A stretch of 64,000 bases of DNA, taken from contig NW_003314268.1 of the NCBI RefSeq assembly GCF_000143415.4, positions 2,429,972 through 2,493,971 on the forward strand, given 5' to 3'. A model generated the notes under the pieces. It was given only the letters and a program-made list of their open reading frames with translations. It made no database searches and was not told the DNA's origin. Source of the stretch: Selaginella moellendorffii. Taxonomy: Eukaryota; Streptophyta; Lycopodiopsida; Selaginellales; Selaginellaceae. Of the stretch, positions 22,401 through 34,274 are shown in pieces; position 1 is the stretch's first letter; each line of letters starts with the position of its first letter. The position numbers and the translations under genes are program-made.

Positions 22401-24458
22401 ATTATTGATGTTGGGATTCAAGTGAGATGAGATGTCTATCCTTATGATTGATATTGAGTTTCATTAGTCTCAATAGAGATAGTGTTGATGATTTGGTTGT
22501 AGCTTTGTGTTATTAGCATTCGTGCATTTGCTAGTTAGCAACTGTATTGACGTTCAAATAAACTAAGTGGCAAGTTGGGTTAGTTGTGTTCTAGACGAGA
22601 TTGTTTAGTAGAGGTTGAGTTCTGGCTTTTCCTTGAAAAGTGATTCAGTCATGGACTATGCTAACTCTAAAAGTGGAAGAGTTAGTGATCGATATTGGAA
22701 AGTTTGAATCCTTATTGGGTTTGAGTTGGAATATATCGATCATTGGTGATTCTTCTTGTGCTTGTTATGAAGTGAGTTACGTCTTGCTATAGATGGATTC
22801 ATGGAGGATCGTTTAGTGATCATTTGTCGGGCATAGCTTCATTATGCTTAGCTTTTGGATTGATGCAGAAATGCTCTTCATTAGCTTTGGCATTATGAAG
22901 TTTGGATGGCTTATGGATGTGTTGAAGAAGACATTGTGGGTTGCACCATGATTTCTTCTTTAGCATTGAAATTTGCTTCTATGAGACTCGTGATCATTAT
23001 TAGGCAAGACTTAGCTATAAGTTTCTTCGAGCTTTGGTTCTTTGAATTTTATGCTCATTGTTCCATTGGTTTGAAGTTGTTGGGGAAGGCATTTTGGCTC
23101 ATTAGCTTTAATGTTGAAGTTGGCTTTTGCATCTAGCAATCATTGGTGATGATTGACTATCATCTAGGAAAGTTGATTATCCTTGTCGAAGGTTTTGCTT
23201 GATTATCGTTGATCTAAAATGATTTGCCATTGTTCGGGATGGTGGATTCTTTCTTCAATGATGATTATGCATCTCTTTATTGATGGAATGATTGATGATC
23301 TTTCATGATAGTTAGTTGTTCTCTTTGATGGCTTATGGCTTTTTGCAATACCACATGTTCTTTGTGGTTTACTCTGGATTGGTTTCTTGGGTTTGAAACA
23401 TCAGTAGGATGTTGCTAACACTTGCTTAGGCAACTTGAGTTCCTTGGTATTGTTGGCTGGGATCTATTCAGATTGGCTTTTGTGATAGTTAGCAGGCATG
23501 AGTGTTTGTTGGTCTTCCCACATTCATTCTCTTATGTTGATTATTGCTCGAGTTAGTTTTGATAGATTTGGATGTTATTTCCTTTGGGTGATACATTCGC
23601 GAGCATTGTGCTTGTTAGTCAATAATACTTTGTGTTCTTTGAGTTGTGTTTTGTGAGTTGTTTGGCATGCTATCTGCCATTTTCGGTAGTTCAGTTTCAT
23701 CATTGAGTTTACTTGATGATATACTTGCTATTGAATTTTGTTGGATGGTGCATCCTATGTTTTCCAATGATAGTGATCTTGGTAGTTCCTATCTACAATA
23801 CTACTGGTTTATCGGATGATAACTTGCTTAGAATACTTTTGTGTTCTACTCTAAGATATAATCACTAGTAATTAAGCTTCTCAGATATCATTGTCTCTGA
23901 CTTTGATATTGTCCATCCATTGATCTTTGCGTTTGGGCCAGTATAGGCAGACTGGCTTCGGCACTTCGTGTGCATGGTGAAATCTCTAGTCATGGGGTAG
24001 CTACTGTCGACTGGTCATATAACCCGCCTCTCTGTCGATGTTCCTTATTCTGTGAAAGGGCGTGACCGTGTAAACAACTCTACCTGCCTGTTTACAGTAG
24101 TCTATCTAAACCTTACCGACGGGTTTGGTTTCTTTGCTTAGGAGGGTTGGGGCCTCTGGCTTCTCTCTCTATGTCCCTGCGGGCAAGGGCATATCACACT
24201 TTTGTAAGCTGGGTGACTCCCAGAGCAGCAAGGGTGGCTGACTCCGTTGGTCATTTCCTTGTCGGCGACGGCCGGAAGGTGTTTGAGCTGGTAGCGCATC
24301 CGCGTTAGACAAAGAGGTTGCCCCCTTAACTCATTTAAGTTGGTGCATTTTTCACATAGTGTGAGTACCGTGAACTTTTTCTGGAGTTGTTTCCTTGGCG
24401 GTATTCTAGACTCGAGTATGCATCGACGAGGACGTCGATTTTCCCAAGGGGGGGAGAG
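19469..24458 (+). mobile_element. Internal region of element B, non-coding
   Basis: About 5 kb between the LTRs. There is no ORF over about 100 codons with family motifs. From about 20,200 to 23,900 the + strand is visibly rich in G and T and poor in C. Parts recur inverted at 34,439-35,656 and 37,401-37,649, which shows that the region is a real element sequence and not a one-off. Confidence 0.8.
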
Positions 24459-25608
24459 TGTCGCGAATGTGACTTCGGGTATCGAAAGTTACCTGTCGGC
24501 TAGTAGTTATGGACACTCTTACCTTATTGCCACGATGGCAAGAGGTCGGTATTGCTGGACCCATTATCAGTCTCCGCCTAAGCTAGTTGAGAAACTGGTC
24601 ATCACATGTGCACTTAGACCGGAAGGGCACTAAGGAAGGAAATCCTAAGTTGTCATTTAGTCAAGCAGACTTGACACGGTGATGAGAAACTCATGATGTT
24701 GGCTTGCACTTGCTAGTGTTGGGAACCCCCGCGATATTGAGCTTGGTCCCTCAATATCGCTAGATGATAGCTTACCGTGTCCGCCAAACACCCTCGCTAT
24801 CATGCCCTTTGTGTTAGTCTCATTTCGGTCCCAAATACTATTTATGGAAAGTGTCTAGATTTGCTCATTTGGCATATCTACGGAATGTAGAGATCGGCCT
24901 GAACACAATGGTGTTCGTCCCGTGTCCAAATTCGCATTCTAAGGACATTCCATATTTAGTAAGTTTCAAGCTTGTCCCAGAGACTAACTCCTGATACTAA
25001 GGGAGGCTTGGGGTGAAAGCCCAAAGCGTGTGTTCCTCAAGGGGGGGGGGGCTGTGGGGGGTTCCAAATGTATAGTAGGGATAGTGGGTAGGTCGGGCAT
25101 GGCCGACCAACCTGAGGCATAGTCTAGCTCCCGCTTGCGTGCCTGTCCTTGTTCTGCGTCCGGCTTGGGTCTAAGCCCAAGTTCCATTCCATGCTAGCTG
25201 GTGGAGTACCCATGTCCTCACGTTAGGCCACCGATATGCTGAAATAGCGCCAGACTCCGTTTGGCTCTGTTTTGCGTGCTGGTCCTGGCATTGGGATGCT
25301 GGTTGCTCCAGGACTGTTCCAAGTCGCTCCGGGCTCCTGTCCCTTCGCTCCTTGGGCTATATGCTTGGGAGTTGCTCCATGGTCCGGTTCCATCACTCCT
25401 TGGTGTCACGCTTGGGAGTTTGGCACCGTTCCTTCATTCAGTGGCCCAAGGCCCTGAACCTCGGGTTCCTATGGACACGTGGCATGGACACGTGGTATGT
25501 GACACGTGGCATCTGTCACGTGGCACAAAGAGGGTTTAGGTTCCGCTTCGTGGTGGTATCCTATGGTAAATCGCCATAGGATAAAGGGTCAAAACCACGT
25601 GCGCTACA
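24459..25608 (+). repeat. LTR-B, 3' copy of element B
   Basis: 1,150 bp, preceded by the polypurine tract and followed by the GTTGG duplication. Otherwise as the 5' copy. Confidence 0.92.
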
Positions 25609-27128
25609 GTTGGGATCGAGTCCCGACCCTCTAGTGCTTAGGTTCGAGTCCCAAATCACTAGGGTGTGGTGATGGTTTGGAATATGAGGACACTTATATT
25701 TCGGTGGTCATGGACTCTTAGTGAGGAGACTGGTTTGGGCACACCGCCAAGCGAGGGATGCCTTGGAGTCATGATGCACGGTTAGATTGCTTAGTGTGGC
25801 TCAGCATATCTAACTTGAACACTTTGGTGCGAGTGGCACCAAGGACGTGGTGAATGAGATGGGGACACCCAGTCTCAGTTGCTATGGACCCTTAGCCGGA
25901 AGGGCTGGCTTGGGTGCACCGCCAAGTGTGGGGGATGCCCCCAAGGTCATGGTCAACAACTTAAAAGTCTAAAGGACTTAGTACCTATTGGCAAACCTAT
26001 TAAGGTGCCAAGGTTAGATCACTAAGTGATTTTATGGCTAAAACAAGGATAAAGTCCTTGTAAGGTTAGCAGATAATGTTCCTAGTTCAAAGTGTTGAAT
26101 TGAACTATTGATGATAGTGTGGCTTGGTCAAAGTGACCAAGTGGGAGGAACACCTAATGGAAATAATCTATGGCAATGCGATGGCATAGTGAGTCTGAAG
26201 AAAATAATCTCTATAAGAGACCCATGGGAAGGTCACAAAGTTGGGTTAGGGATAAAGCCCAGAATAGAAAATGTTAAAGAGACTTACTAGGGGTGAACAC
26301 CCTCTGGACTTAGCAAAGCAAAGTCTTTGTTGTGGAACTGAAAGGATACCTTGAGAATAGAGGTAACGATCCGATGTTGTTAGGTGCAACAATCAAGGAT
26401 AGGAGCAAAAGAATAAAGGCTAAGAAAAGAGCCATGGGAATCGTGGGAAAGAATACAAAACGCAAAGTTAGGCCAAGAACGTTAATATGTTGAGTGCTAA
26501 CGAATTGTGGGAAAAGCAATATGTTTCCAAAGATGGATCCCCAATTGCTCCGATTTGGTGAAAGTGGAAGCTCCAAGGCAGGGAGCGGTAAAGTAGCCAA
26601 ATGATAGGGACATGGACAACTCTAGCACAAATTACGATAACTAAAACTTAGTGCCAAAAGTCGCACCAAAATGGGAAAGAGGATGATGGTGCCCTCAAAT
26701 AGAGAACTTCCAAAGATGGGGAAGGGGAGTTGCACAATATATGCAATGCAAGGTGTCAGAGACACTTAGGAAATTGACTCTAACAAGTCAAATTTAAAAG
26801 TTCCAGAGTGCAAGTTTATATCAATGGGAACTGAGGCTACTCAGGAGTGAGTAATGGGATTGAGATAGAGGAGGTGCCTCTAATAGGTTTAGCAAGAACT
26901 AAACTAATGAAAGGGAAAGAACCACCATAGGTGGTCAATCGAGTCTCTATGTCTGAGAGGTTATACGCCTTAGAGGATGGAGAAGGCATGGTGAGCCTTC
27001 GGTGTTATACCATTGACAAATATTGGTTAGGTGCTAAGGATGGAAAGGGTAATACATATTGGTGTTACTTTATAAAAATGATGTACCGTTCGATAAGGAC
27101 ATCGAACTTTGTCTATGGGTGGTGGAGT

Positions 27129-28579
27129 TGTGAGACACAAAATCCGTAGGCCCCAAAGTGGAGCCGAAAGGGTGCCACGTGGTAGTGGCCGAAGCGAAAA
27201 CCAAACGAATGTAACACATTTGGACTGAAAGCTCCGACTTGAAAGGTTGAGAGCGGGAGTGGAACTCCCAACGGAGTGCTCAAGAAACGAGCATGACGCA
27301 GGACTGAGATGGAGTCCGAGATGGACTCGAGATGGAGTCTGATATGGAGTTCGAGATGGACCGAGATGGAGTTTGAGATGGAGTCCAAGATGGAGTCTAA
27401 AAAGGACCCAAGATGGAGTCCAAGATGGAGTCTGAGAAGGACCCGAGATGGAGTCCAAAGTCGAGACCGAGATCAAGACCAGGAATGAGACTGAGACTGA
27501 GACCGAGACTGGGACCGAGATTGAGACCGAGACCAAGGCCGAGGCCAAGACTGAGTCCAAGGCCGAGTCCGAGTCCGAGTCCGAGTTCGAGTCTGAGAGG
27601 GTGAAAGCCCAAAGCATTCGTCTCCCAGACCCTGGGGGGTTTGGTGAGCTCCAAAAGTATAGTAAGGGGGAGGACTCCAGTGGAGCCAGTTTGGCTAGGA
27701 AAGGCTAGTTTGGACCAGGAAGGCTGCACCCAGGTGTTGGGTGAAGGGATAACCACTAGGAAGTCTAAGACTAGAGTGAATATGGACCGGCAAGCGGGGT
27801 AGCTTGGTGAAGTGTTCAAGAGCCGGCTTTAGTTCCCCCAGGAGATAAACTGGCTGATGCTCCCACTCCAAGTGTGGGTGGCACTACCTACTTGGATACT
27901 TGGCATGGCTCAATGGAACCTCGCTCTAAGCCCATGGCTAGAGCACCTAAAGGCGAAAGGTGGGGAGAGTACCCATGAGGCCCGCGTAGGGTCACGGTGT
28001 TCCGAAATGTTGTCCCAAAGTCCTAGTTTATGGAAAAGAAGAGGAGTAGCCCTCTGGTGTGGTGACCAAGGACACAGTCACACAGTGAAGAAGTCCTACA
28101 GGACAATGGGACTTAGTGGTCGGGCCCGTGGGCCTTGATCCAGTGGCAGTGTTGGCGAACATGGCCAAGGACAGAAAGGGACTTGGTGGAGACTGGAATA
28201 GAGATATTGGGGAAGGCTATTCCCCATGTTTGTAGGCATCCTAAGGATGCTAAGGAGTGAATTTGGGATGACCACTCATGGGCGAATGACCCAGTCTTGG
28301 AGAGACGGGATTGCAATGTAGGTGGTGGTGACCAGGTGAATGAGTGTGGCCTAGCGTAACGGGCTCATATGTCGGTGGTACCTTGGGGTGTCGGTCATGG
28401 GATTGGACGCTTGGAGCACTTGGACCAGCTGCAAAGGTTGAGTGGCATGGATGCCATTCTTGGGGCTAACAAGCCCTAAGTCTTGAATAGGATTTATGGA
28501 GGTTGTGAATGAGACTCCTCCAAGTGGTCGAAGATGCGGTTAAGAGAGTAAAGTAGAATGGAAAAATTAGTCGCTTACA
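27129..28579 (+). repeat. LTR-A, 3' copy of element A
   Basis: 1,451 bp, starts TGTGAGACAC and ends CTTACA. It is immediately followed by the resumed gag of element C. Its minisatellite spans 27,303-27,598. Confidence 0.87.
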
Positions 28580-31214
28580 GAAAGTTGATGCTGCTACTGC
28601 CCGAGTTCAAGGACAAAGGCAAGGACATGGTTATACTGGTGATATCTACTACTGGGTATATGATGAAGTTGGTTACATTTATCGGCATTGTCATCATTTT
28701 CTAAATTGGCAACTTCCATTTCTTGGGTGGAGACCTTGGCATCAATAATATCCTATTAGTGTTGTTGTAGTGGAAGATCTTGACATCGAGATACTTCTAA
28801 GAAATTAGGAGTCACATGAGTAGTAGAGGATTTTTGCACAAATAAGTTAATAACCCCTCCATCTTTCTTTTTAGAGTATCATCAAGGGGTTCATTTGGCA
28901 CTAGTTCATCCAGTGTTTACTATCTAAGCTTGTTTTTATTATAAAAGGCTTGCTATTATTTTTTCTATATTGGTTGATGTAAGCTTAAGATTATCTTTTA
29001 TTGCTCAGCATGTTGCCATATATTACTATCCATATTTGTGTCATGTGGCAAAGCTAGTTTTCCGTCTTTGTGGCAATAGTTGTACACACACATATGGATG
29101 GAATGAGGCAGACTTAGTTATGTGTGATGATTTTGAGCTTGAGCTACAGTCATTCTAGATGGTGCTAAGTCAAGCTTTTGACCTCATTCTTGGTATAGAT
29201 TAGTTGCAACGCAATCATGCCAAATATGACTTTAAGGCTTTTCCCCCTTGCCTCGTATTTCTTTATATATCTTCCATTCCTTTCATTTTTATTCCTTTTT
29301 ATCCTTTTGCTTTTACCTCTTTTTCCATCGCTTTCTTTTCCCTATTACTTCCTTCTATATTTCCATCTTATTCCTCTGTTCCCTCTTCTGATCTCTTCAA
29401 TAGTCTTTGTATTATAACAGTTAACTGGCTTATGATAGAATATGCTAATCTTTTTTAATTTGACATGTCATTTGAAGGCTAAGATTGCAATATGTCATCC
29501 TATTCTAATTGAGGTTGCTCTTCCAATCAAGGTTTTTATTTGTCATTGATCACCCAAAGATATCAAGATTTCATAAGCAAATGTCAAAAAAATGTTAGAA
29601 AAGAGTGTTATTCAAAAATTACGAAGTCCTTGGACATATGAACTTTATCTTATGATAAAGCTTAATTGAAGAATTTATTTTTGTATCGACCATCATTTAT
29701 TAAACGAAGTGATGATCCCAGATGTGTATCTTCTTCCTCACACTATTGATTTCTTAGATCCTTTGAGGAGAAATCATTAGTTCACCAAGTTAGATTTTGC
29801 TTTTGGGTATTAACAAGTGCCAATGGCTAAGGAAAATATTCCCAAACTGCATTTGTATACCATTTAGTTTATATAAATTCTTGGTGATGTCATTTGGTTT
29901 AAACAATGCCCTAACAACTTTCTAGTGAATGATGAACAAGGTTCTTTATGATATGCTAAAGGTGACTACTAACTTCATCAATGATGTCTTGATTCACTCA
30001 AAGGGGACATAGGAGGAATATATTTATGATATTCATAAGGTGTTGAATAGGTTACGGGAAGTTAAGCAATCAATGTGTGTGTTTGGGTCTAAAGTCACCA
30101 CCTATATTGTATTTCTCATGAAGGTTTGCAAATTAATTATAACAAATTTGTGGTTGTTCTTAAGTTCTTTACTCCAAAGTATGTGAATGATATGTAATAC
30201 TTTTTAGGCAAGGTGCAATATCTCAATTGTTTCATTAAACATCTTTTTTATTGCAGTGCACCATTGCAAGCATTGCTAAAGTCGTCAATACCATCTTTCA
30301 TTTAATTTGCAAACTGTGAACGGGCATTTACAGATCTCAAAGAGTTATTGATGATTCTTTTGATTTTGGCATATCTTAACTACACCCAGCCTTTCATTTT
30401 ACGTATGGATGCTTCTGATATCGGTTTTAGAGGTGTGTTGATGTACGAGAGCCCGAGTGTGCTTGGTTAGTGACATCCTATTGCATATATCAACCGTAAC
30501 AAAGGTGAATTGCTCTATGATAAAGGAGTGCTTAGTAGTAGTTTAGGATTTTGAGAAACTTCATGATTAAAAGGTGATCATGTTGCCATTACTTCATTAT
30601 TGAAGCAGAAGAACTTGGTTGGTTGTACTGTTTGGTGGGTTTTGAAGCTTCAAATATATGATTTTGATATTTTTCATCTCCTAGGGAGTTCTATAGCTGA
30701 TGTTGATGCCCTTTCTCGAGCTCCTTTTCTTTCTTGGCTCTCTTCTCATATTTTCTATAAGCTTGTTGTTCCAGCTTTTGTGGATTTTTTGGATGAGGAT
30801 TCTATACCATCGGTAATTGTTGTACTTGATGTTCAGTGTCCATAAGGTGTAGAGCAAAATTTACCTTCTCTTAACAAGGTTTGCGAGGCTCAAAAGATTG
30901 AGCTATGGATTCGAAGGCTTTGCAATGGGTTTGAGAATCTTGCATCACTTGCTAATGATTAGTTGTTTTGGCATTTACATTTTTAATATCACCTTAAAGA
31001 TGGTCTTCTTTATTTTGTGGGGATAGATTTTGATTATCATTTATGGTTGGTGGTGCCTTCGCTCTTTATTTCACACTTTCTTCATGCCTACCATGATTCT
31101 CTTGTTCTAGGTAGACATATAGGAATTATCATACAACCAAGAAGCTACACAAATCTTTTTATTAGCTAAAGATGCAACGTGATATTATCCAGTATGTGCA
31201 TAGTTGTGTTTAAT
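28580..31214 (+). pseudogene. Gypsy element C: rest of gag, protease, reverse transcriptase, RNase H and integrase zinc region (decayed)
   Basis: Ty3/gypsy pol with many stops and frameshifts. In order: gag end with a degenerate zinc knuckle (GYIYRHCHHF, about 28,665-28,700); protease tail near 29,130-29,240 (FDLILGID); reverse transcriptase about 29,490-30,240 with FCIDHHLLNEVMIPDVYLLP, KLDFAFGY and the catalytic box as FINDVLIHS (first Asp now Asn); RNase H about 30,340-30,720 (ILRMDASDIGF, ending DVDALSRAPF); integrase zinc-binding part up to 31,214 (QYVHSCV). An LTR-B lies next to it. The element cannot encode active proteins. Confidence 0.8.
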
Positions 31215-32311
31215 TGTAGCGCACGTGGTCTTTACCCTCTATCCTATGGTGATTTACAGTAGGATAACCATGAAGCGGAACCTAAACCCTTTATATGCCA
31301 CGTATCACATGCCACATGTCCAAAGAACAGTGCTGCGGAACCCAAGTTTCAGGGCCTTGGGCCACTGAACGAAGGAATAGTGCCAAATTCCTAAGTATGA
31401 AGCCAAGGAGCAATGGCACTAGAGTACAGAACGACTTTTGAATGTACAACCCAAGGAGCGAAAGAATAGGAGTGTGGAGCAATTGGAACAATCCTAGAGC
31501 ATCCAACATCCCAATGCCAAAACTAACACGCAAAACAAAGCCAAACAAAGTTTAGCACTATTTCAGCATACTAGTGGCCTAATGCGAGGATATAGGTATT
31601 CCACCAGCTAGCATGGTGTGGAACTTGGGCTTAGACCCAAGCTGGACATAAAACAAGCACAAGCATGCAAGTGGGAGTTAGACTATGCTTCAAGTTAGTT
31701 GGCTATGCCTGACCTACTGACTATCCCTACTATACATTTGGAACCCCCTATATATCCCCCTCCCTGTGAGGAACACTCACTTTGCGTTTTCACCCCAAGC
31801 CTCCCTTAGTATCAAAAGGTAGTTTCTGGGACAAGCTCAAAACTTACTAAATATGGAATATCCCTATATTGCGAATTTGGACACAGGACAAACACCATTG
31901 TGTTCAAGGCAATCTCTACATTCTGTAGATATACCAAATGAGCAAATCTAGACACTTTCCATAAATAGCATTTAGGATTGAAATGAGACTAACACAAAGG
32001 TATGATAGCGAAGGTGTTTGGCAGACACAGTAAGTCATCCAATGATATTGAGGAACTAGTCTCAATATGCGAGGGTTCTTGTCACTAGCCAGTGCAAGAT
32101 ATAATGAAATAGGAACTCCTTACTGGGCTAAGTATGCTTAGCTAACAACATGTAGGAATTCCGTCTTTATACTCGTCTGGTTTAAGTACACTCGAAATGC
32201 CCAGTTAACTCCACTAGCACAAAAGGGACTAATAAAGGGTTTAGCAATACCGACCTTTTACCATCGTGGTAGTAAGGAAAAAGTGTCCATAAGGAATAGC
32301 CAATAGGTACC
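31215..32311 (-). repeat. LTR-B-like copy, inverted, in element C integrase
   Basis: It starts TGTAGCGCAC (reverse complement of the LTR-B end) and follows LTR-B throughout, diverged, to about 32,311. The last ~30-40 bp of the family's end are missing. It separates the zinc-binding part of the element C integrase from a downstream integrase core. The 5 bp before it are TTAAT, and TTAAT recurs at 32,390-32,394 just before a 20-bp forward match to the LTR-B start, so the right border is rearranged. Confidence 0.7.
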
Positions 32312-32411
32312 AACTCAAGCAAATGGGAAATTACAATTGATTTCAACCATCCTTCTGTAGCATGAGGGGGAGTTTTACGAGCTTGGTATTAATGTCGTGA
32401 ATGTGACTACG

Positions 32412-32853
32412 GGTGACTTGATGGAGCCTTTTCTATGATCAATGATTAACAAGGAGTATGTCATTATTACTTTTGACTACTTGACTCACTAGGAGGAAGT
32501 CAGAGCTTTTTTTAGTGCATTTGCAACTGTTGTTGGATACTTCCTTCTCAATTAAGTGGTATTTCAGCATTTCTGTCTAGAGCAGATTCTTTTAGATAAT
32601 AGTCTTAAGTTTATGGCTGAGGCATTTCACATTTTGACATCTTAGTTGGGGATACACCACACTTTCACAAGTGTTTATCATCCACAATCAAATAGTTTGG
32701 TGGAATGGTTTATTCAAACCTTCAAAGGGATAATCTATAATATGACATCCGAGGAATGTTGCAATCCTTACAAGTGGCTACACTCAAACCATTGTACCAC
32801 TGTAACACTGTCCCTTAGAGACATGTGGGAAACTCATACAAATGCTGAGTATC
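32412..32853 (+). pseudogene. Gypsy integrase core fragment, copy 1
   Basis: Conceptual translation with stops shows a DDE integrase core: FMAEAFHILTS, then GIHHTFTSVYHPQSNSLVEWFIQTFKG. The rest of the family's integrase is cut off by an LTR-A fragment at 32,854. It probably continues element C across the inverted LTR-B. An almost identical copy lies 6,521 bp downstream. Confidence 0.75.
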
Positions 32854-33140
32854 TGTGAGACATAAATCCCTAAGCCCCAAAGTGGAGCCGAAAGTATGCC
32901 ATATGGCAGTGGTTAAAGTAGAACTTCAACAAGCATAAGATGTTTGGATTAAAAGCTTCGACTCAAAACATTAAAAGCGGGAGTGAAACTCCGAATGAAA
33001 TGCTCAAGGAATGAGCATAAAGCGATTGATAAATGAGTCTCTAGAAAGGGACACAAGAAGGACTGACACATGGCAAGTGTCATGGCACATGGAAGTGTTG
33101 GGATTGAGTCTAAGATGGAGTTTGAGAAGGAGTTTGAGAT
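32854..33140 (+). repeat. LTR-A fragment, 5' ~285 bp
   Basis: It begins TGTGAGACATAAATCC and follows LTR-A up to the start of its minisatellite, where it passes directly into a B/D-type LTR. It is repeated at 39,375-39,661. Confidence 0.75.
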
Positions 33141-33751
33141 GGAATTAACACGGTGATGAGAGACTGATGTTGTTAGCTTGCACTTGCTAGTGTTGGGACC
33201 CCATAATATTGAGACTAGTCCTTTAATATCATTATATGGTATCTTACCATGTCTATCAAACACCCTTGCAATTATGCCCTATCTATTCCAAATCCATATG
33301 CTATTTATGGTAAGTGTCTAGATCCACTCAAAAGGCATATTTACTAAATGTAGAGTGTTTTCTAAACCCTATGGTGTTGTGCTTGCTCCCTGATTTGTGA
33401 TCTAGCACCATTCCATATTTAGTAAGTTTCATGCTTGTAGTAGGGATAGTGGTTAAAATGCAAGTCCAACCACTTGAGATATTAGTTTAGCTTCCACTAG
33501 GCTATATCACTCCTTGTAATATATCTGGTTTCAGTTTAAGCCCAAGCTCTATATTGCTTTAATTGGTGGGGTACCCTCCTCCTCACGTTAGGCCACCAAT
33601 ATGCTGAAATCGTGCTAAACAATATATGACATTGTTTTGCATGTAAGTATTGGATATTGAGAGATGGTGCTCGTAAGATTAAGAGTGTACTGGATTCTTG
33701 TTTTATAGCCTAACGGGCTTGGAGTTTTGCTCTAAATTCAGATGTGCTACA
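33141..33751 (+). repeat. D-type LTR (B-related), 3' part, copy 1
   Basis: It resembles LTR-B from its ACACGGTGATGAG segment to the GCTACA end but is strongly diverged. It is followed by TTTAGTATCAAAAG, a decayed initiator-tRNA primer-binding site at 33,752. It is repeated at 39,662-40,272. Confidence 0.75.
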
Positions 33752-34274
33752 TTTAGTATCAAAAGAATTATCTCAACGATTCTTATCTAACTTTTGTTGG
33801 AAATGCCGACTCAAGTCACATATGTAGAGTATTTTCTAGTAGACTTGAAGTAACCTATATAGGATTAGTTGGATTGCACCATTTGGTAAGAATGTTGTGT
33901 GTATATTCAATTATTGATAGAGGCATGCATGCAACTGGTGAGATGGTAAAAAGGAACTGTGCTTATAACATTGAAACCTCTAAATGGGTAAATCAAGAGG
34001 AGGAAACTCCTTTTAGAAATGCTGTGGAAGATGTTAAGGCTTAATCAAAAGAGGAAGAGCCTAATGCTATAGCATTGCAATGTATAGCTCAAGACATTGA
34101 TATTGAGAATTTGTAAAAGGAAGTTTGTAAATTGAAAAAGGAGATGAAGAAGAGGAACAATTGCCCCTAGTTGCACGAGTTTCAAAGTTCAAGCCCCTGA
34201 AACCACCCAATTTCAAAGGCATGCAAGACTATCAAGTTTTGGAAGATTGGGTCTATGATATAGAAAACTATGTC
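33752..34274 (+). pseudogene. Element D leader and gag start, copy 1
   Basis: Primer-binding-site remnant followed by gag-like coding DNA with stops. The last part reads FKPLKPPNFKGM and EDWVYDIENYV and is cut by an inverted LTR-B at 34,275-34,281, as in copy 2. Confidence 0.7.

Larger units (their letters stand above)
18314..25613 (+). mobile_element. Element B: complete non-autonomous LTR retrotransposon (LARD) with target-site duplication
   Basis: LTRs at 18,319-19,468 and 24,459-25,608 are both 1,150 bp, start TGTCGCGAATG and end CTACA. The 5-bp duplication GTTGG flanks the element (18,314-18,318 and 25,609-25,613). The primer-binding site TGGTATCAGAG follows the 5' LTR at 19,471-19,481, and the purine tract AAGGGGGGGAGAG ends just before the 3' LTR. 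The 5-kb interior has no gag, protease, reverse transcriptase or integrase motif. By eye I count about 15 differences between the LTRs (about 1.3%), so this insertion is much younger than its host elements. Confidence 0.93.
14530..28579 (+). mobile_element. Element A: non-autonomous LTR retrotransposon (LARD-like) interrupted by element B
   Basis: Two direct LTRs (14,530-16,005 and 27,129-28,579) bound an internal region split by element B. The internal DNA (16,006-18,318 plus 25,614-27,128, about 3.8 kb) has no gag or pol. The 5' LTR ends in TTACA and is followed by TTGGTATTGGAGC at 16,008-16,020, a primer-binding site for initiator tRNA-Met with two changes. A purine-rich GGGTGGTGGAG precedes the 3' LTR. 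The flanks GAAGG (14,525-14,529) and GAAAG (28,580-28,584) are a 5-bp target duplication with one change, and the gag of element C resumes across the insertion. Movement must have relied on proteins of another element. Confidence 0.85.

Noticed and set aside
25615-25665. tRNA-like GGTTCGAGTCCC (pol III B-box) next to LTR-B
   Set aside because: The matching A-box and a cloverleaf could not be found. It lies in element A internal DNA and no tRNA or SINE can be supported.
31291-31548. 85-codon ORF and similar 60-140-codon ORFs in each LTR-B copy
   Set aside because: They lie entirely in the LTR, differ in frame between copies and have no motif. They recur only because the LTR recurs.
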